5,515 nucleotides of DNA from the NCBI GenBank assembly GCA_028678885.1, contig JAJRCP010000126.1:1-5515 (forward strand), in the 5' to 3' direction. Numbering within the stretch: the first letter of the stretch is position 1; each line of letters begins with the position of its first letter. Source of the stretch: Methanomicrobiales archaeon (GTDB lineage: Archaea; Halobacteriota; Methanomicrobia; Methanomicrobiales; JACTUA01). Under the pieces are notes generated by a model. The model did no database searches, had not been told where the DNA came from, and saw nothing but the letters and a program-made list of their open reading frames with translations. Shown here piece by piece: positions 1 to 5,468 of the stretch. The translations under genes were made by a program, and so were the position numbers.

Positions 1-6
1 AAACAT
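1..6 (-). CDS. Probable start of a minus-strand gene, cut by the window edge
   Basis: Only the first two codons (ATG TTT, Met-Phe) would lie inside the window, so no product can be named. The case rests on the start signal. On the minus strand an AGGAGAG Shine-Dalgarno sequence (plus-strand positions 14-20) is followed by a 7-base spacer and the ATG at 6-4, which is ideal archaeal spacing. The gene would lie downstream of rtcB in the same direction, but beyond the T-rich probable rtcB terminator and about 150 bases away. It is therefore more likely a separate transcription unit than a member of the rtcB cluster. The start could be chance in AT-rich sequence; the next bases to the left would settle it. 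Confidence 0.35.
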
Positions 7-46
7 TATATTTCTCTCCTTTGATGGGGAATATTTTTCGGATCGA

Positions 47-60
47 TTTTTATTTTTCCG
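47..60 (-). promoter_or_regulatory. Weak candidate BRE/TATA element for the gene at the left edge
   Basis: Read on the minus strand this is CGGAAAAATAAAAA, a purine-rich BRE-like start running into an AT-rich box. A start point about 25 bases downstream would fall near position 26, leaving a leader of roughly 20 bases that includes the AGGAGAG site at 14-20. A second similar element (CCGAAAAATATT, 31-42) lies closer, but it would put the start point inside or past the Shine-Dalgarno site. The assignment rests on spacing only. Confidence 0.2.
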
Positions 61-128
61 AACGGTGAATGGCTCTTCATTTTACCTTTTCTCGTCGCTA
101 TCATTATTGTGTATTACCATATTAAATC

Positions 129-135
129 AAAAAAA
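129..135 (-). terminator. Oligo-T terminator after rtcB
   Basis: On the minus strand an unbroken run of seven T residues begins 22 bases past the rtcB stop codon and is followed by further AT-rich sequence (GATTTAATA). Archaeal termination usually needs only a T-rich stretch and no hairpin, so this is the likely end of the transcript carrying rtcB and archease. No strong stem is seen directly before it. Confidence 0.5.
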
Positions 136-157
136 GAGGTTTAATCTTTCTCTCTAT

Positions 158-1594
158 TCATCCCTTGATCACTCCAAGGGGTTCCAATCGGGCAATCATG
201 CGGGAGAGACCAACTTCATGCACCACGCGGACCACCTCCAGGCTGGGCTTGTAAACTTCCGGGGCTTCTTCTGCAATGGATGCGAAATTCGGTGCACGAA
301 CGAGGATCCCCCTCTTCTCCAATTCCTCCTTCACCGCTTTCCCGCTGATCGTTTTCTTTGCTTTTGATCGACTCTCCAGCCTGCCCGCCCCGTGACAGGT
401 ACTGCCAAACGATCTCTCCATCGCTTGAGCGGTACCATGGAGGAGGAAGGAGGAATCGCCCATGCTCCCGGGAATGAGTACCGGTTGTCCGATAGAAGCA
501 AACTCCCGGGGGATATCCTCCTTGCCGGGTCCGAAGGCCCTTGTTGCCCCTTTCCGGTGCACGCACAAGCGCGTGAGGGTTCCGTTGACCAGGTGCGACT
601 CCATCTTTGCCACATTGTGTGCAACATCATAGAGAAGCGGCATCTCCCTGGGGGAAAGACCAAACATTCTCTCGAAGACTTTTCGTGTACTGTCGGTGAT
701 TAACTGACGGTTCGCCCAGGCAAAATTGGCAGAAGCGGCCATGGCCCCGAAATAAGCCCTCCCCTCCGGAGAAGAAAGGGGAGCACAGGCCAGCTGACGA
801 TCTGGGAGGGTGATGTTGTATTTTTTCACGGCGGACTCGAGAATTCTTAAATGGTCCGTACAGACTTGGTGACCGAGTCCGCGAGATCCACAATGGATCA
901 TCACACAGACCTGACCTTTCTTTACGCCGAATGCTGCCGCTGCCTCCGGACTATAAATTTCACGGACTTCCTGGAGTTCAAGGAAGTGATTGCCAGAACC
1001 CAGAGTTCCTCCCTGGGGAATCCCTCTCTGTCGGGCTTTGGCACTTACCGCTTCGGGGATAGCTTCCTCCATGCAGCCCCTCTGTTCACAGTGCTCGATG
1101 TCATCCGGCACACCATACCCGCTCTTGACTGCCCAGACTGCTCCTTCTGCGAGAACAAGGTCCAGATCTTTCGAGGAGATCCGGAAATGCTCTCGTTTCG
1201 CTCCCACTCCCGTAGGCACCGCGTTATATAGGGTTTCGATCAGTTCCCGCTTCTTTCCTAGGTCTCCAGCTGCTAGGGGCGTGGTGAGCAATCGGACCCC
1301 GCAGTTTATATCAAATCCGACTCCTCCAGGAGAGATTACCCCGTCCTCCATCCGGAACGCGGCTACTCCACCGATGGGAAACCCGTATCCCCAGTGAATA
1401 TCCGGCATAGCAAGAGCATGCGAGACGATTCCCGGCAAAGTTGTAACGTTCGCAAGTTGCTGGATCGCACCCTCCTCCAGATCTTCTGCAAGTCTTTCCG
1501 ACAGGAAGAATCGGCCGGGAACCCGCATACCGGGTGTATATCCCAAAGGGACCTCCCATTCAAAAGCCCCGATTTTTTTAATATTTCCCTTCAC
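158..1594 (-). CDS. rtcB: RNA-splicing ligase RtcB (3'-phosphate/5'-OH RNA ligase)
   Basis: RtcB joins RNA 2',3'-cyclic-phosphate or 3'-phosphate ends to 5'-OH ends using GTP and Mn2+; in archaea it seals tRNA exons after intron cleavage. The 478 residues match the usual intein-free archaeal length and cover the whole fold. Visible motifs: GMRVPGR (22-28), the metal site GFDINCGVR with D95 and C98, GSGNHFLE with N202, H203 and E206, IHCGSRG with H234, DVAHN with H326, HRKGATRA (346-353), and STCHGAGR with H401, the expected guanylylated histidine. The protein ends in PLGVIKG (K477). Numbering up to H234 matches the Pyrococcus horikoshii enzyme, as I recall it, and then trails it by three. All catalytic residues I know of are present and there is no frameshift. 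The start is a GTG at 1594-1592, supported by a GAGGA site six bases upstream and by the normal N-terminal NIKKI..FEWEVP segment. It is the last gene of a cluster beginning with a DUF2551-like gene and directly follows archease. Confidence 0.97.
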   Translation of the reverse strand: MKGNIKKIGAFEWEVPLGYTPGMRVPGRFFLSERLAEDLEEGAIQQLANVTTLPGIVSHALAMPDIHWGYGFPIGGVAAFRMEDGVISPGGVGFDINCGVRLLTTPLAAGDLGKKRELIETLYNAVPTGVGAKREHFRISSKDLDLVLAEGAVWAVKSGYGVPDDIEHCEQRGCMEEAIPEAVSAKARQRGIPQGGTLGSGNHFLELQEVREIYSPEAAAAFGVKKGQVCVMIHCGSRGLGHQVCTDHLRILESAVKKYNITLPDRQLACAPLSSPEGRAYFGAMAASANFAWANRQLITDSTRKVFERMFGLSPREMPLLYDVAHNVAKMESHLVNGTLTRLCVHRKGATRAFGPGKEDIPREFASIGQPVLIPGSMGDSSFLLHGTAQAMERSFGSTCHGAGRLESRSKAKKTISGKAVKEELEKRGILVRAPNFASIAEEAPEVYKPSLEVVRVVHEVGLSRMIARLEPLGVIKG

Positions 1595-1600
1595 AACAAT

Positions 1601-1605
1601 TCCTC
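1601..1605 (-). promoter_or_regulatory. Ribosome binding site of rtcB overlapping the archease stop codon
   Basis: On the minus strand the archease stop TGA (1606-1604) runs into TGAGGAATTGTTGTG. GAGGA lies six bases before the rtcB GTG. The stop codon and the Shine-Dalgarno sequence share bases, which supports the GTG start and suggests that ribosomes finishing archease help initiate rtcB. Confidence 0.7.
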
Positions 1606-2008
1606 ACACATCAAATAGAATATCTGTCCGATAACTCTCTCCCTCTTTCACAATATGTAGGCCGGAGTAGGAGATTCCCTTTATCTCTGATCCCTGATGA
1701 ACAGACCGGTCGAATGGGACCCCTGACAGCGCCGCGGTGAGCAAGGTTCCCTCTACGCGTACTTGGAAGGAGCAGTACACAGTGTCCTGTACATCGGAAA
1801 GATAAATCAGTTCAGAGAGAAAGTCATGCAGAAGATCGTCCAGGTCATTTGCCTGTAGAGTAAGTTCTTTTGTACGGGTAGCCCCGCTACATTCCCCGTA
1901 CATTACTCTAAACATACCACGGGCTGCTTCAGAAAAAAGTTCAGGGATATCATGTGCCTTTACCCGAAGTATGACATCGGCAGTATGGCTCAGTTCTTCA
2001 ACGGTCAT
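1604..2008 (-). CDS. Archease, RtcB cofactor protein
   Basis: Archease speeds RtcB guanylylation, allows multiple turnover and widens NTP use; it binds metal through conserved acidic residues. The 134 residues are typical for the family. Hallmarks seen: the N-terminal ELSHTADV (5-12, H8 and D11), the helix LFSEAARGMF (24-33), the central LDDLLHDFLSELIYL block (56-70), EIKGISYSGL (108-117) and the C-terminal TDILFDV with D129 and D133. In the segment usually seen as K-A/G-x-T/S-Y-H, a serine (S115) stands where histidine is common, a mild deviation. The ATG at 2008-2006 lies within the end of the preceding 99-residue gene (11-base overlap). No good Shine-Dalgarno sequence precedes it, so expression probably depends on translational coupling. 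The rtcB start follows after nine bases, which fits the known functional pairing. The identification is very secure. Confidence 0.95.
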   Translation of the reverse strand: MTVEELSHTADVILRVKAHDIPELFSEAARGMFRVMYGECSGATRTKELTLQANDLDDLLHDFLSELIYLSDVQDTVYCSFQVRVEGTLLTAALSGVPFDRSVHQGSEIKGISYSGLHIVKEGESYRTDILFDV

Positions 2009-2297
2009 AGCGGCGCACGTAGCGGGGTATCATCTCCCGGTCGATGCTACTGAGGAAGGGGGCTTGATACCGGGAAATATAAAGGATTCGATCACCCACC
2101 CTCAAAGTGATATCGGTGGGTTTCGGGCGTTTGATGGTGACGGGAAGGAGAATCGGTCCACCGCAGGAGGTACAGACCCGAAAATCGCATGCCTGAGTGG
2201 CCAGGTACTGCTTCATCTCGTCAGTTAGTGTAATTTTCCGATACAATTCATTCTCACTATCGGTTCTTTCCCGAGCACCGCTCGCGCCATGACGCAT
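1998..2297 (-). CDS. Uncharacterised small protein with a Cys-x4-Cys-x2-Cys motif, upstream of archease
   Basis: I do not recognise a named family. The 99-residue product has a hydrophilic N-terminus (residues 1-17), a short helical stretch (about 24-36), then C37, C42 and C45 in the form CDFRVCTSCGGP, and a basic proline-rich segment PVTIKRPKPTDI (52-63). The rest looks like beta strands (RVGDRILYIS, 66-75) before a basic tail ending in RRYDR. CxxCGGP resembles one knuckle of a zinc ribbon. The second Cys pair is missing, so metal binding would need C37, another ligand, or dimerisation. It overlaps archease by 11 bases, which argues for a real, co-expressed gene. The start is uncertain: ATG at 2297 has no nearby Shine-Dalgarno sequence, and a TTG at 2246 (82 residues) or ATG at 2216 (72 residues) would still keep the Cys motif. 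A role in RNA repair is only inferred from position. Confidence 0.75.
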   Translation of the reverse strand: MRHGASGARERTDSENELYRKITLTDEMKQYLATQACDFRVCTSCGGPILLPVTIKRPKPTDITLRVGDRILYISRYQAPFLSSIDREMIPRYVRRYDR

Positions 2298-2341
2298 GTC
2301 AATAGAATAGGGGCTCTTCCCATGTAAATAATGTGGTAAGA

Positions 2342-2653
2342 TTAGGCAGTAAGAAGGTCGGTGACGATATCCACGTACTGTTCTTTCATTTCATAGAGGG
2401 TATTGTTACTGTCCACGCTCTTCCGGACCCGGAGGATCCCGGTCCGTGATGCGATAATACCTACCATGGAGGCTATGGAATGATAGCTGATGATGAAATG
2501 CTGTTTTAGCTGCTCAAAGATCTGGGGAATGGTCCATGCTTTCATCCGGATGAATAAGGTGAGAAGAGCTTTCCTGATACCCGTCCGATCTCTAGCGAGG
2601 TATTCCTTGAGCCGCCGGTAAATCTGCATTTTGAAATCCACAGGGGATCTCAT
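2342..2653 (-). CDS. DUF2551-like small protein, probable winged-helix domain
   Basis: The 103-residue protein matches my recollection of DUF2551, an uncharacterised family known from methanogens. It opens with a basic helix (MQIYRRLKEYL, 9-19), then DRTGIRKALLTLFIRM (22-37). A helix-turn-helix-like part follows: TIPQIFEQLKQHF (41-53), then ISYHSIASMVGIIASR (55-70). The hairpin-like GILRVRKSVDSNNTLYEMK (72-90) would be the wing, and a short C-terminal helix closes it. This order suggests a winged-helix DNA-binding fold, but that is inferred from pattern, not computed. The ATG at 2653 has no Shine-Dalgarno sequence and sits about 24 bases after a strong TATA box, so the message is probably leaderless. 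A 44-base gap separates it from the next gene on the same strand, compatible with one transcript running through to rtcB. It might regulate this cluster or the divergent secFD operon; nothing here proves either. Confidence 0.85.
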   Translation of the reverse strand: MRSPVDFKMQIYRRLKEYLARDRTGIRKALLTLFIRMKAWTIPQIFEQLKQHFIISYHSIASMVGIIASRTGILRVRKSVDSNNTLYEMKEQYVDIVTDLLTA

Positions 2654-2670
2654 ATGTATCGCTTTTTCTC

Positions 2671-2690
2671 ATATTTATAAATATTTTTTG
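2671..2690 (-). promoter_or_regulatory. Archaeal BRE/TATA promoter of the DUF2551-archease-rtcB cluster
   Basis: On the minus strand this reads CAAAAAATATTTATAAATAT: a purine-rich BRE-like stretch followed by a near-perfect archaeal TATA box (TTTATAAAT). Its centre is about 24 bases before the ATG of the DUF2551-like gene, so the expected start point falls at or next to the start codon. That agrees with the missing ribosome binding site. It is the only strong promoter I see before the four-gene cluster. Confidence 0.65.
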
Positions 2691-2781
2691 ATTTAATCCG
2701 TGTACAGCGGCAATATTTCCGATCAACCAGAATTAATGCAATCATGCCTCAATAGAGCCCAAAAAACGTTGATTCTAGATA

Positions 2782-2794
2782 TTCGAATTTCGAA
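2782..2794 (+). repeat. Two adjacent TTCGAA palindromes before the secF promoter
   Basis: The sequence TTCGAATTTCGAA holds two six-base palindromes, at 2782-2787 and 2789-2794, with a period of seven bases. The second overlaps the presumed BRE of the secF promoter. It could be an operator, an extended BRE or chance in AT-rich DNA; no matching copy was noticed elsewhere in the window. Confidence 0.4.
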
Positions 2795-2803
2795 CTTTTA
2801 TTA
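2791..2803 (+). promoter_or_regulatory. Candidate BRE/TATA promoter of secFD
   Basis: CGAAC followed by TTTTATTA resembles an archaeal BRE plus TATA box. A start point about 25 bases downstream would lie near 2825, giving a leader of roughly 30 bases. A weaker alternative is TTTAT at 2826-2830, which would make the transcript leaderless. No convincing Shine-Dalgarno sequence precedes the secF ATG, so the second option cannot be dismissed. Confidence 0.4.
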
Positions 2804-2856
2804 GATGTGCTTCCAATCCATACTCTTTATTTCTCCGACTTCCTAGTGTATACTAC

Positions 2857-3696
2857 ATGGTTGAGTTCAAATATAATATCAATAAATTTACGTTATGGCA
2901 ATTGGCGGCCGGTCCGATAATTATTCTCCTCTTGTGCCTCGTCTTTCTCTCGATAACCACCATTTCGACGGGTTTTCCGATGAAACCTGGCGTCGATTTT
3001 GCAGGTGGAACTGAGGTGACCCTCTCTAGGGTATACACTGAGGAAGAGGTTCTCTCCCAATTCTCAAGTTTTCCTCTCCAGACAGTCCAAGGACAAATTT
3101 TAAGATTTAATCCAATGAGTGATGAACAATATAATGAGCTGACCCAAAATTTATCTACTTTTGACCGGGATGCTACCATAAATCGAATTGATCCGATCTT
3201 TGGACAGAATCTTCAAACATTAGCAGTTTACGCTTTGATCGCCTCTTTTATTGGAATGTCTATAGTGGTTTTTGTTTCTTTCCGTACATTTGTTCCTTCG
3301 GGAGCAGTGATACTTTCTGCCTTCGCTGATATTGTGATGACTGCTGCAACGATGAATATCCTTGGAATAGCTCTCTCCCTAGGTACTACTGCAGCTCTCC
3401 TGATGTTGATAGGGTACTCCGTTGACAGTGATATCCTCCTTACCACTCGAGTTATAAAAAGAAAAGGAAAAATTGAAGAGAAATTTAGCGGGGCCTTCCG
3501 AACAGGAATTGTTATGACCTCTACAACCATGGCTGCAGTGGCTGCGATGTGGGTTGTTTCCATATTAGGATCTATTCAAGTTATTGCAGAAATTGCCTCA
3601 GTTCTTTTTATCGGCTTAATTTTTGATATTTTTAACACGTGGCTCACAAATGCTGGTCTTCTCAAATGGTATACTGAGAAGAGGGGGGAAAAATGA
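2857..3696 (+). CDS. secF: Protein-export membrane protein SecF
   Basis: SecF pairs with SecD in the cytoplasmic membrane and assists protein translocation through SecYEG, probably by using the proton gradient; archaea do this without SecA. The 279 residues show the expected plan: a short cytoplasmic start, TM1 (about 14-36), an extracytoplasmic domain (about 40-116) opening with the family motif PGVDFAGGTEV (44-54), then five more membrane segments between about 119 and 269. Conserved elements are the TM4 region GYSVDSDILLTTR (187-198, with D190 and D192), the cytoplasmic basic loop KRKGKIEEKF, TGIVMTSTTMAAVAAM (216-231) and the C-terminal FDIFNTWLTNAGLL (256-269). ATG at 2857 is the first in-frame start and leaves a normal N-terminus. 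The stop overlaps the secD ATG as ATGA. The gene is markedly more AT-rich than the rtcB cluster. The product is complete, with no defects seen. Confidence 0.96.
   Translation: MVEFKYNINKFTLWQLAAGPIIILLLCLVFLSITTISTGFPMKPGVDFAGGTEVTLSRVYTEEEVLSQFSSFPLQTVQGQILRFNPMSDEQYNELTQNLSTFDRDATINRIDPIFGQNLQTLAVYALIASFIGMSIVVFVSFRTFVPSGAVILSAFADIVMTAATMNILGIALSLGTTAALLMLIGYSVDSDILLTTRVIKRKGKIEEKFSGAFRTGIVMTSTTMAAVAAMWVVSILGSIQVIAEIASVLFIGLIFDIFNTWLTNAGLLKWYTEKRGEK
3681..3688 (+). promoter_or_regulatory. Ribosome binding site of secD inside the end of secF
   Basis: GAGGGGGG lies in the last codons of secF, four bases before the secD ATG at 3693. It fixes the secD start and, together with the ATGA overlap of the two genes, points to coupled translation that would keep SecF and SecD in proportion. 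Confidence 0.7.
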
Positions 3697-5207
3697 AGAA
3701 GGCCAAAGAAAAGATAGCCAAAAGCGAATCAAAAGCGGAGAGTTATTCTTCATCAGATTGGGGGAAGATACTTACTGATTGGAGAGTACTTCTTATCCTC
3801 ATCCTAGTCATCATTTCAGTTATCGCAATTGCACCCCGATACGAAAACGGTAGATTTCACAACTCTCTACAATTAGGCCTTGACTTAGTCGGTGGATCAT
3901 GGATACAAATGGAGTTCCAAGCGGAAGTGGTAGGGTTTGATACAACCAAGACGCCGCAAGATTTCTTAAGTGAACTTCAGAATCAGACATCAGATACGGA
4001 GATATCCCTCATTGGAACAAATCAGGTAGAAATCCGTACCCTTTACACGAGAGCAGAACTGGAACCTTTATTCACTGCAGCAGGGGGGAGGATTACATCG
4101 TATGAACAGGGGATCTCGAAAACAACATCTGACGATGTAAAACGGATTCTACAGGAGAAGCTGAATACTTTAGGTACAAGAGATGTGCGAATAACGACGA
4201 TGACCTCCATCACAGGAGTGACACGGTACATTAAGGTAGAACTTGCAGGTGTCGATATAAACACTGCCCATAGTATCGTTGGAGAGCAAGGAAAATTTGA
4301 AATTCGCGTCTTAACTGCTGAAAACGCCACAGAACATGTTCTTTTTGGCGACCAGATTACTTACGTTGGATTACCCTCCAAAGATCCTCAGACGGGAAAG
4401 TGGGGGGTTTCCTTTACCCTGAGTGATACTGGTGCAGCGGCTTTCCAAGACGCGGCAATCCGTTATGGAGCTACGAACAATCCTGAAGCTCATCCTCTTT
4501 CCATGCTTCTTGACAATGCTACAGTTTTCAGTGCACCTCTTCAGGCAAACTTGGCAAAAGAGTTGCAGACGCAACCCATAAAACAGCTTTTTGCTACGAC
4601 CGGTACGGGAGATATCGGGATGAATGATGCGATCGCACTAGAGATTCACCTCCGTGCAGGAGCTCTCCCAGTAGATGTAAAGGTCATTGGGGAAAATTCT
4701 GTACAGGCAGTAACTGGAGAGAAATATCAAAAAATGAGCCTCTATGCAGGGATTTTTGCTCTAATAACCGTTGGGTTGGTTGTTCTTTATCGATATCGTG
4801 AACCAGCTATTGTATTACCAATGGTTTTTATCAATGCATCGGAGGTCATAGTACTATTGGGATTCAGTAGGTTCTTTTTACAACTTGATTTACCCACCAT
4901 AGCAGGTCTGATTGCGGTTTTGGGAACCGGGATAGATCAACTTGTCATCATAACTGACGAAGTATTACATGAAGGAAAGGTACCGTCCCAGAGTCTTTAC
5001 TTAAAACGCCTCTCCCGGGCGGTGGGCATCATTGTGGTCTCGGCATCAACTGTCTTTATTGCCATGCTTCCTCTTGCAATTCTTCCCTTATCAACTTTGC
5101 AGGGATTTGCGATTGTAACCATTCTCGGAACCTTGATCGGGGTTCTGATCACACGACCTGCCTATGGCCAAATAATCATGGGCATCCTTTCCCGAAAGGG
5201 AACTTAA
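3693..5207 (+). CDS. secD: Protein-export membrane protein SecD
   Basis: SecD is the larger partner of SecF in the SecDF complex that promotes late steps of protein translocation across the membrane. The 504 residues are near the usual archaeal size. A lysine-rich cytoplasmic tail (1-22) precedes TM1 (about 31-48). A large extracytoplasmic region (about 50-345) follows, opening with LGLDLVGGSW (61-70) and ending with the family signature LRAGALPVDVKV (320-331). Five more membrane segments follow (about 349-367, 371-391, 399-421, 443-464 and 469-490). The block TIAGLIAVLGTGIDQLVIITDE (402-423) carries D415, E423 and D422, in the place of the bacterial GMAVDANVLIFER segment where the proton-relay aspartate lies. 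The ATG is set by the GAGGGGGG site and the ATGA overlap with secF. Two T-rich tracts follow the stop. No YajC gene is present nearby, and no defect is seen. Confidence 0.96.
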   Translation: MKKAKEKIAKSESKAESYSSSDWGKILTDWRVLLILILVIISVIAIAPRYENGRFHNSLQLGLDLVGGSWIQMEFQAEVVGFDTTKTPQDFLSELQNQTSDTEISLIGTNQVEIRTLYTRAELEPLFTAAGGRITSYEQGISKTTSDDVKRILQEKLNTLGTRDVRITTMTSITGVTRYIKVELAGVDINTAHSIVGEQGKFEIRVLTAENATEHVLFGDQITYVGLPSKDPQTGKWGVSFTLSDTGAAAFQDAAIRYGATNNPEAHPLSMLLDNATVFSAPLQANLAKELQTQPIKQLFATTGTGDIGMNDAIALEIHLRAGALPVDVKVIGENSVQAVTGEKYQKMSLYAGIFALITVGLVVLYRYREPAIVLPMVFINASEVIVLLGFSRFFLQLDLPTIAGLIAVLGTGIDQLVIITDEVLHEGKVPSQSLYLKRLSRAVGIIVVSASTVFIAMLPLAILPLSTLQGFAIVTILGTLIGVLITRPAYGQIIMGILSRKGT

Positions 5208-5211
5208 ACCA

Positions 5212-5239
5212 TTTTTTAAAGATAAAAACAGTCCTTTTT
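5212..5239 (+). terminator. Tandem oligo-T terminators after secD
   Basis: A T6 run (5212-5217) starts five bases after the secD stop, and a T5 run (5235-5239) follows 17 bases later. T-rich stretches of this kind serve as intrinsic archaeal terminators without a hairpin. The T6 run is the more likely main site. Confidence 0.5.
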
Positions 5240-5390
5240 ATGATTGAAATTTTTACAAGAGAGTTGTAGGAGTACAATGAATTTTGACGAATAATCCAGG
5301 TCATTCACGGATACTGAAAGCTGAATTTTAATACCGTACCGTGTCTCTCCAACGTTATCGAATTGTCCACTAGAATTGTGGGAGACTAAT
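5240..5390. other. Intergenic region with no supported gene between secD and thioredoxin
   Basis: No convincing coding region is seen. It contains a well-formed Shine-Dalgarno site and ATG (GTAGGAG at 5266-5272, ATG at 5277) that opens only a five-codon frame (MNFDE, stop at 5292-5294). It also holds a possible stem GTCTCTC/GGGAGAC (5342-5348 with 5380-5386, one G-U pair) followed by a T6 run at 5390-5395. A 69-codon frame on the other strand (5425-5216) has no recognisable motif or start signal. The region may be the long 5' flank of the thioredoxin gene, the site of a small RNA, or remains of a lost gene. Confidence 0.3.
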
Positions 5391-5400
5391 TTTTTATTTA
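5391..5400 (+). promoter_or_regulatory. Candidate TATA box of the thioredoxin gene
   Basis: TTTTTATTTA would place the start point near 5420, giving a leader of about 45 bases that includes the AGGAGAG ribosome binding site. CTTTATTG at 5434-5441 is an alternative, but its start point would fall after that site, so it fits less well. The same T-rich stretch could also act as a terminator. Confidence 0.35.
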
Positions 5401-5452
5401 CGCCTTTCTGCAGCTCAACGGACATAAGAACAATCTTTATTGCATTTTCCGT

Positions 5453-5459
5453 AGGAGAG
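5453..5459 (+). promoter_or_regulatory. Ribosome binding site of the thioredoxin gene
   Basis: AGGAGAG ends nine bases before the ATG at 5469, slightly long but acceptable spacing. It supports a start at 5469 rather than at the in-frame internal ATG at 5487. Confidence 0.6.
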
Positions 5460-5468
5460 TATACGCAT

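Noticed and set aside
37..62. Inverted repeat TTCGGA/TCCGAA with a 14-base loop
   Set aside because: Only six base pairs in AT-rich DNA. It arises from the two similar BRE-like boxes and their surroundings, and there is no supported gene end next to it that it would terminate.
65..367. Open frame of about 100 codons on the plus strand across the rtcB 3' end
   Set aside because: Most of it is antisense to the conserved C-terminus of rtcB, with no family motif; the frame is explained as a shadow of rtcB.
1270..1330. Possible intein at the RtcB metal-site motif
   Set aside because: RtcB inteins are known in some archaea, but here GFDINCGVR is continuous and the protein has the normal 478-residue length, so none is present.
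851..1397. Plus-strand frames of 126 and 135 codons opposite rtcB
   Set aside because: They lie entirely antisense to conserved RtcB motifs, overlap each other, are rich in Ser/Pro/Arg as expected for antisense frames, and have no ribosome binding site.
1971..2228. Plus-strand 85-codon frame opposite archease and the Cys-motif gene
   Set aside because: Antisense to two better-supported genes; no recognisable domain or start signal.
3228..3563. Minus-strand 111-codon frame opposite secF
   Set aside because: A mirror of the hydrophobic membrane segments of secF; no independent evidence.
5216..5425. Minus-strand 69-codon frame between secD and thioredoxin
   Set aside because: No ribosome binding site, no recognisable motif, AT-rich non-coding look, and it would end within the secD terminator region. 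A relic or unknown small gene cannot be fully excluded.
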